DNA from: Hyphomicrobiales bacterium
GTDB taxonomy: Bacteria; Pseudomonadota; Alphaproteobacteria; Rhizobiales; Aestuariivirgaceae
Reading direction: 5' to 3'
NCBI GenBank assembly: GCA_013002595.1
Contig: JABDJG010000189.1
Location: 1-19,703 of the forward strand
Length of the DNA stretch: 19,703 nt
Shown: piece after piece, positions 8,985-17,388 of the stretch
Layout of the letters: every line of letters begins with the position of its first letter
Position numbering within the stretch: position 1 is the first letter of the stretch
Translations under genes and position numbers: made by a program
Notes under the pieces: generated by a model
What the model was told of the DNA's origin: nothing
The model's input: only the letters and a program-made list of their open reading frames with translations
The model's database searches: none

Positions 8985-10328
8985 TTACAGCTTCAGACTC
9001 AATTCCACTGCTTGCGCCACGGCGAACAAGGCCGCGTCATGACCCCATGGCGCCATGATCATTGCCCCGGCCGGTGCAGCCGCCTTGGCACTCATCGGAA
9101 TGGAGATTGCGCATCGGTTCAGGAAATTACCGGCAAACGTATTGCGCAAGCACAGGAAATTGAGCTTGCCGTAGGCCTCGAAGGTATCGAAATCGGCTAT
9201 CAGTGGCGGAAGGTTGGGGGTTGTCGGGACCAGCCAGCCATCCAGCCCGGCGGTCAACTGGTCGGCCTTTGCAATGAGCTCAGCCCTTTGGCGCTGAACG
9301 TCGATCAACTCACTGGCGGTGATCACCGCGCCGGACTCGATCCGTGTCCTGACCCGCTGATCATACTGATCGCCGCGACTGGCGAGCATTTCCTTGTGGT
9401 GCGCATAGGCCTCTGCTGCGGCGATCCCGCCCTTGGCATTGATCGCCGGCAACCCATTGAGGTCGCCGAACGAGACATCAACAAGCTGGACACCAGCCTT
9501 GTCCAGTTGCCGGACCGCGCCATCGAATGCACCGGCAACCTCGTCTTCGATATCGTCGAAGAACAGATCGCGCACGATACCCAGCCGGACAGACGATGCC
9601 GGTCGCGGCGCAATTTTGCCGTCCCAGTCACCGGCCATCAGCGCATCGGCGGTTGCACAACACGCCACCGAATTGGCCAGCGGGCCAACCGTATCCAACG
9701 TTTCCGACAACGGATATACCCCGGCCTTGGACACCCGGCCAACGCTCGACTTGTAGCCAACGATACCATTGAAGGCCGCCGGAATGCGGCACGATCCACC
9801 GGTATCGGTGCCGATGGCAAGGCTGCACATGCCCTCACCCACCGATACACCTGCACCGGACGAAGAACCACCTGGAATCCGCCCGTTTTCACGGTCATAG
9901 ACCGACTTGGGCGTGCCATGATGCGGATTGAGGCCAACCCCCGAATAGGCAAACTCGGTCATGTTGGTCCGACCGAGCGCAATGAACCCTGCCGCCTTCA
10001 AGCGCCCGATCGCCAAAGCATCGGCAGTTGCCGCCGGCGCATCATTGAGCACGACTGAGCCTGCCCGGGTCACCTGCCCGGCCATATCGAACAGATCCTT
10101 GACGGAAAACGGAATGCCGGCATAAGGCGATGCATGCGCTGACCGTTTGCGCAGGCCATCGATATGATCCGCCTCGGCCCGCGCGCCCTCGCCGTCAACG
10201 CTGAGAAACACCCGTGCGCCCTCACCTGCCTCATCGCCGATCCGGTCCAGCGATTGCTCAACCAGTTCACGTGCGCTGGTGCGCCCGCTATCCAGCGCTG
10301 CAGCCAGTTCATTCAACGTGGCAACCAT
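8985..10328 (-). CDS. Amidase-signature family hydrolase (GatA-like)
   Basis: This is a 447-residue serine amidohydrolase of the amidase-signature family. The Ser-cisSer-Lys triad is visible: Lys77 in FSVKDLFDMAG, Ser156 in IPGGSSSGAG and nucleophile Ser179 in GTDTGGSCRIPAAFNG. The start is the ATG at 10328, because AGAGGA lies five bases upstream; the 17-codon longer form from 10379 has no such support. No gatB or gatC gene is adjacent and the protein is shorter than typical GatA, so a stand-alone amidase acting on a small amide is more likely than tRNA transamidation. The substrate cannot be read from sequence. The small membrane protein follows it, and cckA precedes it by 152 bp. Confidence 0.88.
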   Translation of the reverse strand: MVATLNELAAALDSGRTSARELVEQSLDRIGDEAGEGARVFLSVDGEGARAEADHIDGLRKRSAHASPYAGIPFSVKDLFDMAGQVTRAGSVVLNDAPAATADALAIGRLKAAGFIALGRTNMTEFAYSGVGLNPHHGTPKSVYDRENGRIPGGSSSGAGVSVGEGMCSLAIGTDTGGSCRIPAAFNGIVGYKSSVGRVSKAGVYPLSETLDTVGPLANSVACCATADALMAGDWDGKIAPRPASSVRLGIVRDLFFDDIEDEVAGAFDGAVRQLDKAGVQLVDVSFGDLNGLPAINAKGGIAAAEAYAHHKEMLASRGDQYDQRVRTRIESGAVITASELIDVQRQRAELIAKADQLTAGLDGWLVPTTPNLPPLIADFDTFEAYGKLNFLCLRNTFAGNFLNRCAISIPMSAKAAAPAGAMIMAPWGHDAALFAVAQAVELSLKL

Positions 10329-10384
10329 GAAAATCCTCTCATCTCTTGCGGGGCGCCAGGGCCTGTTGACAACCAGCATCGAAA

Positions 10385-10464
10385 CGGCACCAGCCCGTTC
10401 CGCCGGCTCACCACCCGATTAGGATACCGTTCGGACGGTTGGGAGGGGGAGCGGGCTGGTGCCG
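10385..10464 (-). repeat. 13-bp inverted repeat with internal hairpin in the cckA-amidase spacer
   Basis: CGGCACCAGCCCG (10385-10397) and its exact reverse complement (10452-10464) enclose 54 bases. Inside is a second hairpin, ACCGT-TCGG-ACGGT (10426-10439). In cckA-direction RNA the last arm is followed by TTTC. This could be a large terminator or attenuator, or a structured RNA ahead of the amidase gene. Confidence 0.5.
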
Positions 10465-10480
10465 GTTAATGCACAGCGCC

Positions 10481-13024
10481 CTATTTCCTTGATGACATTG
10501 CGTCTTTGACCGCGCCGGCAAGTTGCTTCAGGCTAAACGGCTTGGGCAGGAATGCAAAGTCTTCCTGACCCTCCAGGTTCTTTTCAAAGGCATCTTCGGC
10601 ATAGCCGGAAATGAACACCACCTTGGTGCCGATGCCGCGCGCCCTGAGTTCTTTCAGCAAGGTCGGGCCATCCATTTCCGGCATGACGACATCGGACAAC
10701 ACCAGATCGAACTGGCCGTCGTGCTCCTCGACAACTTCAAGCGCGGTTTCACCGCTATCGGCCTCCAGCACCGTGTATCCGCGCGATGCCAGCGCCCTTG
10801 AGGCAAACGAGCGAACAGCGTCTTCATCCTCGACCAGCAGGATGGTGCCCTGCCCGGTATGATCGGCGCGAGTGTCTTCTTCTTCCTCGACCCGTTTGGC
10901 CTCGGCAACTTCTTCTGCCGTTTCAGCGTGGCGCGGCAGATAGATACTGAAGGTCGTGCCTTTGCCCATCTCGCTGTCACAGAATACAAAACCACCGGTC
11001 TGCTTGATGATGCCGTAAACCGTTGACAGACCAAGCCCGGTGCCCTTGCCGACTTCCTTGGTTGAAAAGAACGGCTCGTAGATCTTGTCCAGCACCTCCT
11101 GCGACATACCGGTACCGGTATCGATCACCTCGCACAAAACGTATTCACCCTCCGGCATCAACCCGGGATTGACGTTCCGCGATTCAGCTTCGCTGACATT
11201 GGATGTACGCACCGTCAGGACACCGCCGTCGGGCATAGCATCGCGTGCGTTCACCGCCAGGTTGATCACCACCTGCTCGAACTGATTGACGTCAACCTTG
11301 ACACTGCCGAGATCGCGCCCGTGCACCACCTTGAGCTCGACCTTTTCACCCAACAGGCGGCCAAGCAGATTGCCAAGGTCCGACAGCACATCGGTCATCG
11401 ACAGGACTTCCGGCCGCAAGGTCTGGCGCCGGGAGAACGCCAGCAGCTGGCGCACCAGATTGGCTGCCCGGTTGGCGTTCTGCTTGATATTCATGATGTC
11501 GGCAAAGGCTGGATCGGTCGGGCGATGTTTGGCGAGCAGCAGGTCGGAAAAGCCGATAATCGCCGTCAGCACATTGTTGAAATCATGCGCCACACCGCCC
11601 GCCAGCTGGCCCACAGCCTGCATCTTCTGGCCCTGCTTGATCTGCTCTTCAAGCGACTGGTGCTTTGTCGTGTCTGCGGCATAAACAGTGATGTTCAGCG
11701 CTTCGTCTTCGCCCTCATCGGCGATCGCAAACTCCATCTGCGCCTTGTTGTCGTCACCCCCGACAAACGTGACATTGAGCGGTTTGCCCCTTTCGCCCGT
11801 CTCAACCAGTTTTTCCAGCTGCGCCCTGACGTCGGCGCGCTGGCTTTCCTGCACGATGTCGCTGATCGCAACACCGCGTATCGCAGCCCGCGTAAGCTCG
11901 ACGAAGGCCGCATTGACGTTTTCGATCACGCCATCGCGGTTGATCTGGGCAATGCCGATCGGCGCATCGTTGATCAGGCGGGCGAGCTGCATCTGGAATA
12001 CTTCGCCGCCTTCCGCCCCGGTTTGCGAGCCGCGCCGATCCAGCACCAAAGAGCGCGACGGCTGCACCTTGCCGTTATAGTCGTAGTCGACACGATGCAT
12101 GATGCGGACCGGGATCGTCTCGCCGGAACGTGACTGCAGATCCAGATCGAAATGCTCGGTGCGCGATTCGCCCGGCCGCGGCGCTATGCCCATCAACAGA
12201 CTGCGGCTGTCCGGCGGCAACAGATCATCGATCTTCAACGAACCGTCGGTCGTCTGCGGCAGGTCGATTTCAAGCCAGTCTGCAAGCGTTGCGTTCAGAT
12301 AGGCGATCTCTCCGTCGGCCGTTGTGGAAAAGAACCCGGCCGGCGCGTGGTCGAGATAGTTGATGATGTACTGCAGGTTGGAAAAGGCGCTTTCCTGACG
12401 TGACCGGTCAATCGTGATGTCGCTGACCTGCCACAAAGTGAAGGTCTGCCCGAGCGGTGTACTGACCGGTGAAACCGAAACCCTGAGCCAGCTCGGCCGG
12501 TCCGGCTGCGCACCCGCTGCCGATGATCCTTCATTGAGCCGGAACTCTTCGGCCGCCTCGACACCCTCGCGCGCCCGCTGCGCCAGCCGGTAGACCCGCT
12601 CTGACACGTCAGGATAGCCGGTGTAGAGGTTTTCAACGCCGATGACCCGCGTTGCCCCGGAGGCATTGATCAGTTCGCGATACGCTTTGTTGGTGTAAAC
12701 CACCCGCCCACGCGCATCACTCACCACACATCCATCACCGACAGCGTCCATCAAGCCATCGAAAAACGCCATTTGTTTGGGCAACCGCCCGAAGTGAACA
12801 AACCCGGCGATCGCTCCGAACAGTGTCAAAAGACCTGCAAAGGCAGCAATCCCGAGCACCGCCAGAAGCGCTGTTGCCCAGTGCCCATGCAGCCTGAGCG
12901 CGATGACACCGACAAGCGCTGCGAGAACAACAGCCAGTAGCAGCGCCAGCACCGGCCGGCCCTGCCGCTGTCCCACACCACCCTGATTTGCCGGCGACGA
13001 TGGCGCCAGCCCCGCATCACTCAT
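10481..13024 (-). CDS. cckA: Cell-cycle hybrid histidine kinase CckA
   Basis: The 847-residue inner-membrane hybrid kinase, through the ChpT phosphotransferase, controls phosphorylation of CtrA and CpdR, the alphaproteobacterial cell-cycle regulators. Two membrane helices (about 24-44 and 50-75) are followed by three PAS-like regions (about 82-205, 215-330 and 345-455). The dimerisation domain has phospho-acceptor His480 in GGVAHDFNNVLTAIIGFSDL. The ATPase domain has Asn592 in NLAVNARDA, DTGTGM (635-640) and GKGTGLGL (659-666). The receiver (about 727-845) has phospho-acceptor Asp778 in LSDVVMPEMDG, Ser806 and Lys828. Domain order and the HDFNN-type kinase core are diagnostic of CckA. It is divergent from the FliO-like gene; I found no exact TTAA-N7-TTAA CtrA site in the 178-bp spacer. 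Confidence 0.95.
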   Translation of the reverse strand: MSDAGLAPSSPANQGGVGQRQGRPVLALLLAVVLAALVGVIALRLHGHWATALLAVLGIAAFAGLLTLFGAIAGFVHFGRLPKQMAFFDGLMDAVGDGCVVSDARGRVVYTNKAYRELINASGATRVIGVENLYTGYPDVSERVYRLAQRAREGVEAAEEFRLNEGSSAAGAQPDRPSWLRVSVSPVSTPLGQTFTLWQVSDITIDRSRQESAFSNLQYIINYLDHAPAGFFSTTADGEIAYLNATLADWLEIDLPQTTDGSLKIDDLLPPDSRSLLMGIAPRPGESRTEHFDLDLQSRSGETIPVRIMHRVDYDYNGKVQPSRSLVLDRRGSQTGAEGGEVFQMQLARLINDAPIGIAQINRDGVIENVNAAFVELTRAAIRGVAISDIVQESQRADVRAQLEKLVETGERGKPLNVTFVGGDDNKAQMEFAIADEGEDEALNITVYAADTTKHQSLEEQIKQGQKMQAVGQLAGGVAHDFNNVLTAIIGFSDLLLAKHRPTDPAFADIMNIKQNANRAANLVRQLLAFSRRQTLRPEVLSMTDVLSDLGNLLGRLLGEKVELKVVHGRDLGSVKVDVNQFEQVVINLAVNARDAMPDGGVLTVRTSNVSEAESRNVNPGLMPEGEYVLCEVIDTGTGMSQEVLDKIYEPFFSTKEVGKGTGLGLSTVYGIIKQTGGFVFCDSEMGKGTTFSIYLPRHAETAEEVAEAKRVEEEEDTRADHTGQGTILLVEDEDAVRSFASRALASRGYTVLEADSGETALEVVEEHDGQFDLVLSDVVMPEMDGPTLLKELRARGIGTKVVFISGYAEDAFEKNLEGQEDFAFLPKPFSLKQLAGAVKDAMSSRK

Positions 13025-13202
13025 GATATCCCTCTACCGAATCAGCGCGAGTATAGGCGATTTGTCGTCACACTGGAGTACAGTTAGATATGGTTTTTCC
13101 AGCTTTTCGGCCACATAACAATTTCGCCAAGATTGTGATAGAAATTACATCGACATTGTGCCGGGATTCGGATGCCTGGTCGAAACCTTGAGGAAAGCCG
13201 AG

Positions 13203-13679
13203 ATGAACCTGGAAGCCTATGATCAATATCTCACACCCGCAGCCATTGTTCTCGTCGGGCTGGTGGCATTGTGGTTGATCCTCAGGCTTGTGGGCAAAAA
13301 GGTTACCGGGCGCCGTGGCAACCGGCTCGCCGTCAGCGAGTTTCACGAAATTGACAAGTCGCGCCGGCTGGTTCTGGTGCGCCGTGATGACGTCGAACAC
13401 CTGATCATGATCGGCGGTGCCCAGGACATGGTGGTCGAATCAGGCATTGGCGACAAGTCGGCTGCCAGGCCATTATCCCGGACCGAAACCTCGCCAAGCC
13501 TGGAAGTAAGCCCGCTGCCGAAGATCGACGAACCGCCTGAACAAGAAACGATCGCCAAGATACTGCCGCGCGAGCCCAAGCCGGCAGTCTTCGGCGACCG
13601 CGCCCCCAACCTGCGCCCGGTTGAGCGGTCCGAACCCCGGTTCGATGCAGACAAATCGACTGGTGAATCTTCTTCCTGA
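13203..13679 (+). CDS. FliO/MopB-like membrane protein
   Basis: This is a 158-residue protein with a short periplasmic N-terminus and one transmembrane helix (about 12-31), followed by a basic KKVTGRRGNR stretch. A compact beta-rich segment RRLVLVRRDDVEHLIMIGG (54-72) leads into DMVVESGI. This matches the flagellar type III export protein FliO (hydrophobic anchor, then a small domain with a V-x-L-I-x-G-G strand). The rest (about 84-158) is Pro/Glu-rich and probably disordered. The start at 13203 is chosen because GAGGAAAG (13190-13197) lies just upstream; the frame extends 15 codons further without support. No other flagellar gene is present, so a role in motility is uncertain. It is divergent from cckA and convergent with dksA. 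Confidence 0.7.
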   Translation: MNLEAYDQYLTPAAIVLVGLVALWLILRLVGKKVTGRRGNRLAVSEFHEIDKSRRLVLVRRDDVEHLIMIGGAQDMVVESGIGDKSAARPLSRTETSPSLEVSPLPKIDEPPEQETIAKILPREPKPAVFGDRAPNLRPVERSEPRFDADKSTGESSS

Positions 13680-13701
13680 GGAGCTTCACTGGCTCCCTCA
13701 G
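13676..13701. terminator. Bidirectional hairpin between the FliO-like gene and dksA
   Basis: CTGAGG (13676-13681) pairs with CCTCAG (13696-13701). After a one-base bulge, AGC pairs with GCT around a 7-base loop. The hairpin covers both convergent stop codons. No T-tract follows on either strand, so termination efficiency is uncertain. Confidence 0.45.
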
Positions 13702-14114
13702 TCGTCGCGATAGACCTTTTCACGCCGCTCGTGGCGCTCTTGGGCCTCAATGGACAACGTCGCAATCGGCCGCGCGTCCAGCCGTCTCAAGCTGATCGGC
13801 TCACCGGTATCTTCACAATATCCGTATGACCCGTCCTCGATTCGCTTCAGCGCCTCATCGATCTTCGATATCAGCTTGCGTTGCCGATCACGCGTTCTGA
13901 GCTCCAGCGAACGGTTGGTCTCAGTCGTCGCGCGGTCAGCGATATCCGGCAATGGATTGTTCTCATCCTGCAAATGCTGCAGGGTTTCGCGGTTCTCACG
14001 CAGGATGTCTTCCTTCCAGTTGAGCAGCTTCTGCCTGAAATAGGTCTGTTGCCGCTTGCCCATGAAAGGCTCTTTGTCAGTCGGTTTGTAAGTTTTGCCG
14101 TTTTTGGCAGCCAT
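13698..14114 (-). CDS. dksA: RNA polymerase-binding transcription factor DksA
   Basis: This 138-residue protein inserts a coiled coil into the RNA polymerase secondary channel and works with ppGpp in the stringent response. The coiled-coil tip DIADRATTE keeps the Asp-x-x-Asp-Arg-Ala pattern of E. coli DksA. The C-terminal globular part GYCEDTGEPISLRRLDARPIATLS retains only the first of the four zinc cysteines; the others are Thr, Ser and Ala. This matches the single-cysteine DksA known in Alphaproteobacteria, so it is not decay. The start at 14114 (MAAKNGKTYKP) has GAGG nine bases upstream; the alternative at 14132 is GTG. A good promoter lies just upstream. Confidence 0.95.
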   Translation of the reverse strand: MAAKNGKTYKPTDKEPFMGKRQQTYFRQKLLNWKEDILRENRETLQHLQDENNPLPDIADRATTETNRSLELRTRDRQRKLISKIDEALKRIEDGSYGYCEDTGEPISLRRLDARPIATLSIEAQERHERREKVYRDD

Positions 14115-14423
14115 CCCGATAAACCTCGTCACGCGTAAAATGACCTAACAATTTGTGCGCCTTATATCCTCGCTTGACCGGTTGGACAATAGACTTCTTG
14201 CGCTTAATGCAAGAATTGAGCGAACTTGATGACGTCAAGGTATGCTTCTGATTCATATGACTTTTCCGTGAATGCCAATTTGCCACCTAGGACATTATGC
14301 CAATTCGCACGCGCAAACGTGTTCCCGGATGGACCGAATTGAAACACCTCTGGCCCCGTAGAGCCACTTACGCTAATAAAGTGCGCCCCAGTCTGAGCCA
14401 ACTGATTTTCGAACGGAGCCAAG
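14115..14423. other. AT-richer intergenic region between dksA and the MoxR gene
   Basis: This is a 309-bp divergent spacer, visibly lower in GC than its neighbours. It holds the dksA promoter and a 7-bp perfect hairpin (TTCTTGC 14195-14201 with GCAAGAA 14209-14215). It also has a CTTGATGACGTCAAG imperfect palindrome (14225-14239) containing the exact palindrome TGACGTCA, and a direct repeat ATGCCAATT (14273-14281 and 14297-14305). I see no convincing gene. An open frame on the minus strand (14204-14443) begins with TTG, overlaps the MoxR start and resembles nothing known. Confidence 0.6.
14161..14189 (-). promoter_or_regulatory. dksA promoter (sigma-70 type)
   Basis: On the minus strand TTGTCC (14189-14184) and TATAAG (14166-14161) are separated by exactly 17 bases, matching the -35 and -10 consensus at 4 and 5 of 6 positions. 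Transcription would begin near 14154, about 40 bases before the dksA ATG. Confidence 0.6.
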
Positions 14424-15269
14424 ATGCGTTTTGAAGGAACCAATAATTATGTTGCGACTGACGACCTGCAAGTCGCCGTCAACGCAGCAATCGTCCTGGA
14501 GCGGCCACTGCTCGTCAAGGGCGAGCCTGGAACCGGCAAAACCGTGCTGGCTCACGAGGTCGCGAACGCCCTTGGCGTGCCGCTGATTGAATGGCACATC
14601 AAATCCACCACCAAGGCCCAGCAGGGCCTTTACGAATACGATGCGGTCAGCCGCTTGCGCGATTCCCAGCTCGGTGACGAGCGCGTACACGACATCTCCA
14701 ACTACATCCGCCAGGGCAAATTGTGGCAGGCCTTTACCGCCGATGACCGGCCGATCCTGCTGATCGATGAGATCGACAAGGCCGATATCGAGTTTCCAAA
14801 CGACCTCTTGCAGGAACTTGATCGCATGGAGTTTCATGTCTACGAAACCGGCGAGACCATCAAGGCGGCCCAGCGTCCGATCGTCTTCATCACCTCCAAC
14901 AATGAAAAGGAACTGCCCGACGCCTTCCTGCGCCGCTGTTTCTTTCACTACATCAAGTTCCCCGAAGCGGACACGATGCGCGAAATTGTCGATGTCCACT
15001 TCCCCAAGATCAAAGGCAAGCTGATCAATCAGGCGCTCAATATTTTCTATGAGATCCGCGATGTGCCCGGCTTGAAAAAGAAACCCTCGACCTCTGAACT
15101 GCTCGACTGGATCAAGCTGCTGCTGAACGAAGATGTACCCGAAGAGGTGCTCCGTGAACGCGACCCGCGCAAGCTGATCCCGCCGATGCATGGCGCACTG
15201 TTGAAGAACGAACAGGACGTGATGCTGTTTGAGCGCCTGGCCTTCATGGCCCGCCGCGACGGACGCTAG
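14424..15269 (+). CDS. MoxR-family AAA+ ATPase
   Basis: This 281-residue cytoplasmic AAA+ protein belongs to a family of chaperone-like ATPases that insert cofactors into, or remodel, partner complexes, often with a VWA-domain protein. Walker A is GEPGTGKT (33-40), Walker B ILLIDEID (111-118), sensor 1 FITSNN (155-160), and the arginine finger region is LPDAFLRRCF (164-173). The GLYEYDAVSRLRDSQLG segment after Walker A is characteristic of the CoxD-like branch. GGAG (14415-14418) precedes the ATG by five bases. The next gene, 90 bp downstream on the same strand, is a different P-loop protein, not the VWA (CoxE-like) protein often found beside this branch. The client is unknown. Confidence 0.92.
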   Translation: MRFEGTNNYVATDDLQVAVNAAIVLERPLLVKGEPGTGKTVLAHEVANALGVPLIEWHIKSTTKAQQGLYEYDAVSRLRDSQLGDERVHDISNYIRQGKLWQAFTADDRPILLIDEIDKADIEFPNDLLQELDRMEFHVYETGETIKAAQRPIVFITSNNEKELPDAFLRRCFFHYIKFPEADTMREIVDVHFPKIKGKLINQALNIFYEIRDVPGLKKKPSTSELLDWIKLLLNEDVPEEVLRERDPRKLIPPMHGALLKNEQDVMLFERLAFMARRDGR

Positions 15270-15359
15270 GTTCAGGACCAGAATTGCCCCATTGAAGCGT
15301 GTGGGTTGTTCGGAGTAGGTAGTTGCATCGTACAACCAGCCGGGCAAGGAATGCGCCGC

Positions 15360-16226
15360 ATGCGATTTTCATCCAGCAAGGAATTTCGTGACTGGCCGGC
15401 CAAGGCCGTCACTGTCTTTGGCATGTCCGGCGTCGGCAAGACGACGCTGGGCACCGCGCTGCGCAATTTCGAATGGTTCCTGTACTCGGTCGATTACCGG
15501 ATCGGCACGCGCTACATGGACGAACACATCGTCGACAACTTCAAACGCGAGGCAATGAAGGTACCGTTCTTGCGCGACCTGCTGCGTTCCGATTCGATCT
15601 ACATCTCGTCCAACATCACTTTTGAGAACCTGTCGCCGCTCTCGACCTACCTCGGCAAGCCCGGCAATCCGGACAAGGGCGGCATCGCCTTTGCCGAATA
15701 CCGTCGGCGCCTCGAACAGCACCGGATGGCCGAAATCGCCTCCCTGCTCGATGTTGAAAAGTTCATCGACAAGGCGCGTGAAATCTATGATTACCAGCAC
15801 TTCATCTGCGATTGCGGCGGCAGCCTGTGTGAAGTCGTCAATCTGACCGATCGCACCGATCCTGTTCTGCAGACACTCGCCAACAACACCGCCATCCTCT
15901 ATATCCGCGGCACCGAGGCCCTCGCCGACGAACTCGTCGACCGGTTCAAGAAGTCACCGAAACCGATGTACTACCAACCTCAGTTTCTCGATGCCAAATG
16001 GGCCGAATACAAGCAGCTGAACGGCATTTCGAACGATGATGACGTGGACCCCGACGGCTTTGCCGTGTGGGGTTTCGAACAGCTCGTCCACCACCGTATC
16101 CCGCTTTACGAAAAGATCGCCAAGCGCCACGGCTATACGGTCGAGATGTCCGAGATCCCCGGCGTCCGCGACGCGCAGGATTTCATCGACCTGATCTCCA
16201 AGGCAATCGATACCGCGGCTGGTTAG
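15360..16226 (+). CDS. P-loop NTPase of unknown function with Cys-rich Walker B segment
   Basis: This 288-residue protein opens with a nucleotide-binding core: strand AVTVF, then Walker A GMSGVGKTTLG (21-31). A hydrophobic strand ending in Asp, HFICDCGGSLCEVVNLTD (147-164), is probably Walker B and packs Cys150, Cys152 and Cys157 close together. The rest is charged and helical with YIRGTEALADELVDRFK (181-197). It looks kinase-like (shikimate/adenylate-kinase fold), but I know no characterised member. AAGGA (15346-15350) fits the ATG at 15360; the ATG at 15351 would leave no spacing. It follows the MoxR ATPase by 90 bp on the same strand and overlaps the convergent oxidoreductase gene by 4 bp. 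Confidence 0.82.
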   Translation: MRFSSSKEFRDWPAKAVTVFGMSGVGKTTLGTALRNFEWFLYSVDYRIGTRYMDEHIVDNFKREAMKVPFLRDLLRSDSIYISSNITFENLSPLSTYLGKPGNPDKGGIAFAEYRRRLEQHRMAEIASLLDVEKFIDKAREIYDYQHFICDCGGSLCEVVNLTDRTDPVLQTLANNTAILYIRGTEALADELVDRFKKSPKPMYYQPQFLDAKWAEYKQLNGISNDDDVDPDGFAVWGFEQLVHHRIPLYEKIAKRHGYTVEMSEIPGVRDAQDFIDLISKAIDTAAG

Positions 16227-17257
16227 AGCAACTCGCCGGCCGCTAGCCCTAACGTCGTGGCCGCTTCATTTGGCGCGGCAACGGTCCTTACCGGCATCGC
16301 CACACCATTTTTCAAACGTTCAGCCTTGATCCGCCGTTCGCGCTCGCCGGGGATCTCGACACGTTCAAAGCCGGGCGCCGGCGGACAGGCGCGCACTTCG
16401 GCCAGACACCTTTCGGCCGCCGCTGCATAGGCTGACGCATCGCGAAACCGGGAAAGATCGATACACACGCAGATCCAGTTCATGCCGCTCATTGCCTCGC
16501 CGAGAATAACTTCGCCGATCAATTCGGCGACCAACCCCATGCCGAAACCTTTCGGACCGGCCATCGGCAGGATTGCGCCACCATTGAAGTAATCTTCCGG
16601 ATCGGTCGTCGGCTGGCCATCCGCATCGATCATCAGGCCTTCCGGCAGTGCCCGCCCGGCCATGCGGGCGGCGTAAATCTTGCCGCCGGCACCGGCCGCG
16701 GTTGCAAAATCGAGCACTACCGGACCGCCATCACCGGCCGGCATGCCGAGCGCATAAGGATTGGTCGGCAGCATGCCGCGGGCTCCGCCGTACGGCGCCA
16801 CCTGCGGCCAGTCGGCCCGCGTCCCGCCGCCGAAAATGATGCACAGGCAACCTTGACCGGCCGCCCTTTCAACAAACTGGCCAAGCTGGCCGGTATGCGC
16901 CACATTGGCGATGCCCAGCGCGGAAGTACCGTTCTGGCGGGCCTCGACAACCCCTTCATCGACCGCCATGCGCAAGGCCGGCATGCCGAAACCGTTGCCG
17001 CCATCGATCAGCGGCCCGCCGCCGCCGGCCTTCGACAGGCAAGGCGTGCCGGCGGGATCAAACACGCCTTCACGCGCCTCGCGGGCGTAACTCACCAACC
17101 GGAATATGCCGTGCGAGTAGACGCCAGAGAGGTCCGCCCCAACGAGGTGTGCAGCGACCTCGGCAGCAATCGCATCGTTGCACCCCATAGCTGCAAGGTA
17201 GCGGTTGGCAAATTGCATCAGCCGCTCAGCGCCAACCAGGCAATCGGTTTCGCTCAT
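16223..17257 (-). CDS. Malate/L-lactate dehydrogenase (Ldh) family NAD(P)-dependent oxidoreductase
   Basis: The 344-residue protein is of the malate/L-sulfolactate/ureidoglycolate dehydrogenase type, structurally unrelated to classical LDH/MDH. Family landmarks are ADLSGVYSHGIFRL (41-54) with the Ser-His-Gly active-site motif, IANVAHTGQLG (116-126), the Asn-Pro element LPTNPYALGMP (163-173), and PKGFGMGLVAELIGEVILG near the C-terminal third. The substrate could be any of several 2-hydroxy acids or a cyclic imine; sequence alone does not decide. The ATG at 17257 is preceded by AGGAAGGA; the longer frame to 17332 lacks support. Its TAA overlaps the P-loop gene's stop, and it is divergent from the membrane protein gene. 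Confidence 0.88.
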   Translation of the reverse strand: MSETDCLVGAERLMQFANRYLAAMGCNDAIAAEVAAHLVGADLSGVYSHGIFRLVSYAREAREGVFDPAGTPCLSKAGGGGPLIDGGNGFGMPALRMAVDEGVVEARQNGTSALGIANVAHTGQLGQFVERAAGQGCLCIIFGGGTRADWPQVAPYGGARGMLPTNPYALGMPAGDGGPVVLDFATAAGAGGKIYAARMAGRALPEGLMIDADGQPTTDPEDYFNGGAILPMAGPKGFGMGLVAELIGEVILGEAMSGMNWICVCIDLSRFRDASAYAAAAERCLAEVRACPPAPGFERVEIPGERERRIKAERLKNGVAMPVRTVAAPNEAATTLGLAAGELL

Positions 17258-17388
17258 TGATCCTTCCTGTCCGCGGCCGCATCGATCTGCTTCACAATCG
17301 CGCGACAGTAACAAAGCGCCCATTGGTGCCAAGCGATAAATCGACTAGCTTTCACCGGCACCGGCAAAGAAACGGAACAATCGCATAA

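Noticed and set aside
8931..10058. 375-codon plus-strand open frame
   Set aside because: It is antisense to the amidase gene, with low-complexity, Arg/His-rich content typical of a shadow frame.
13025..13202. CtrA binding site in the cckA/FliO-like divergent spacer
   Set aside because: No TTAA-N7-TTAA or near match was found on either strand.
13698..14114. dksA as a pseudogene because three zinc cysteines are missing
   Set aside because: Single-cysteine DksA is known in Alphaproteobacteria. The frame is intact and the coiled-coil tip residues are conserved.
14204..14443. 79-codon minus-strand frame in the dksA-MoxR spacer
   Set aside because: It starts with TTG, overlaps the MoxR start codon, has no ribosome site and resembles no known protein.
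15306..15359. Upstream extension of the P-loop NTPase
   Set aside because: The upstream start is TTG without a ribosome site, and the ATG at 15351 abuts the AAGGA directly. The ATG at 15360 has correct spacing.
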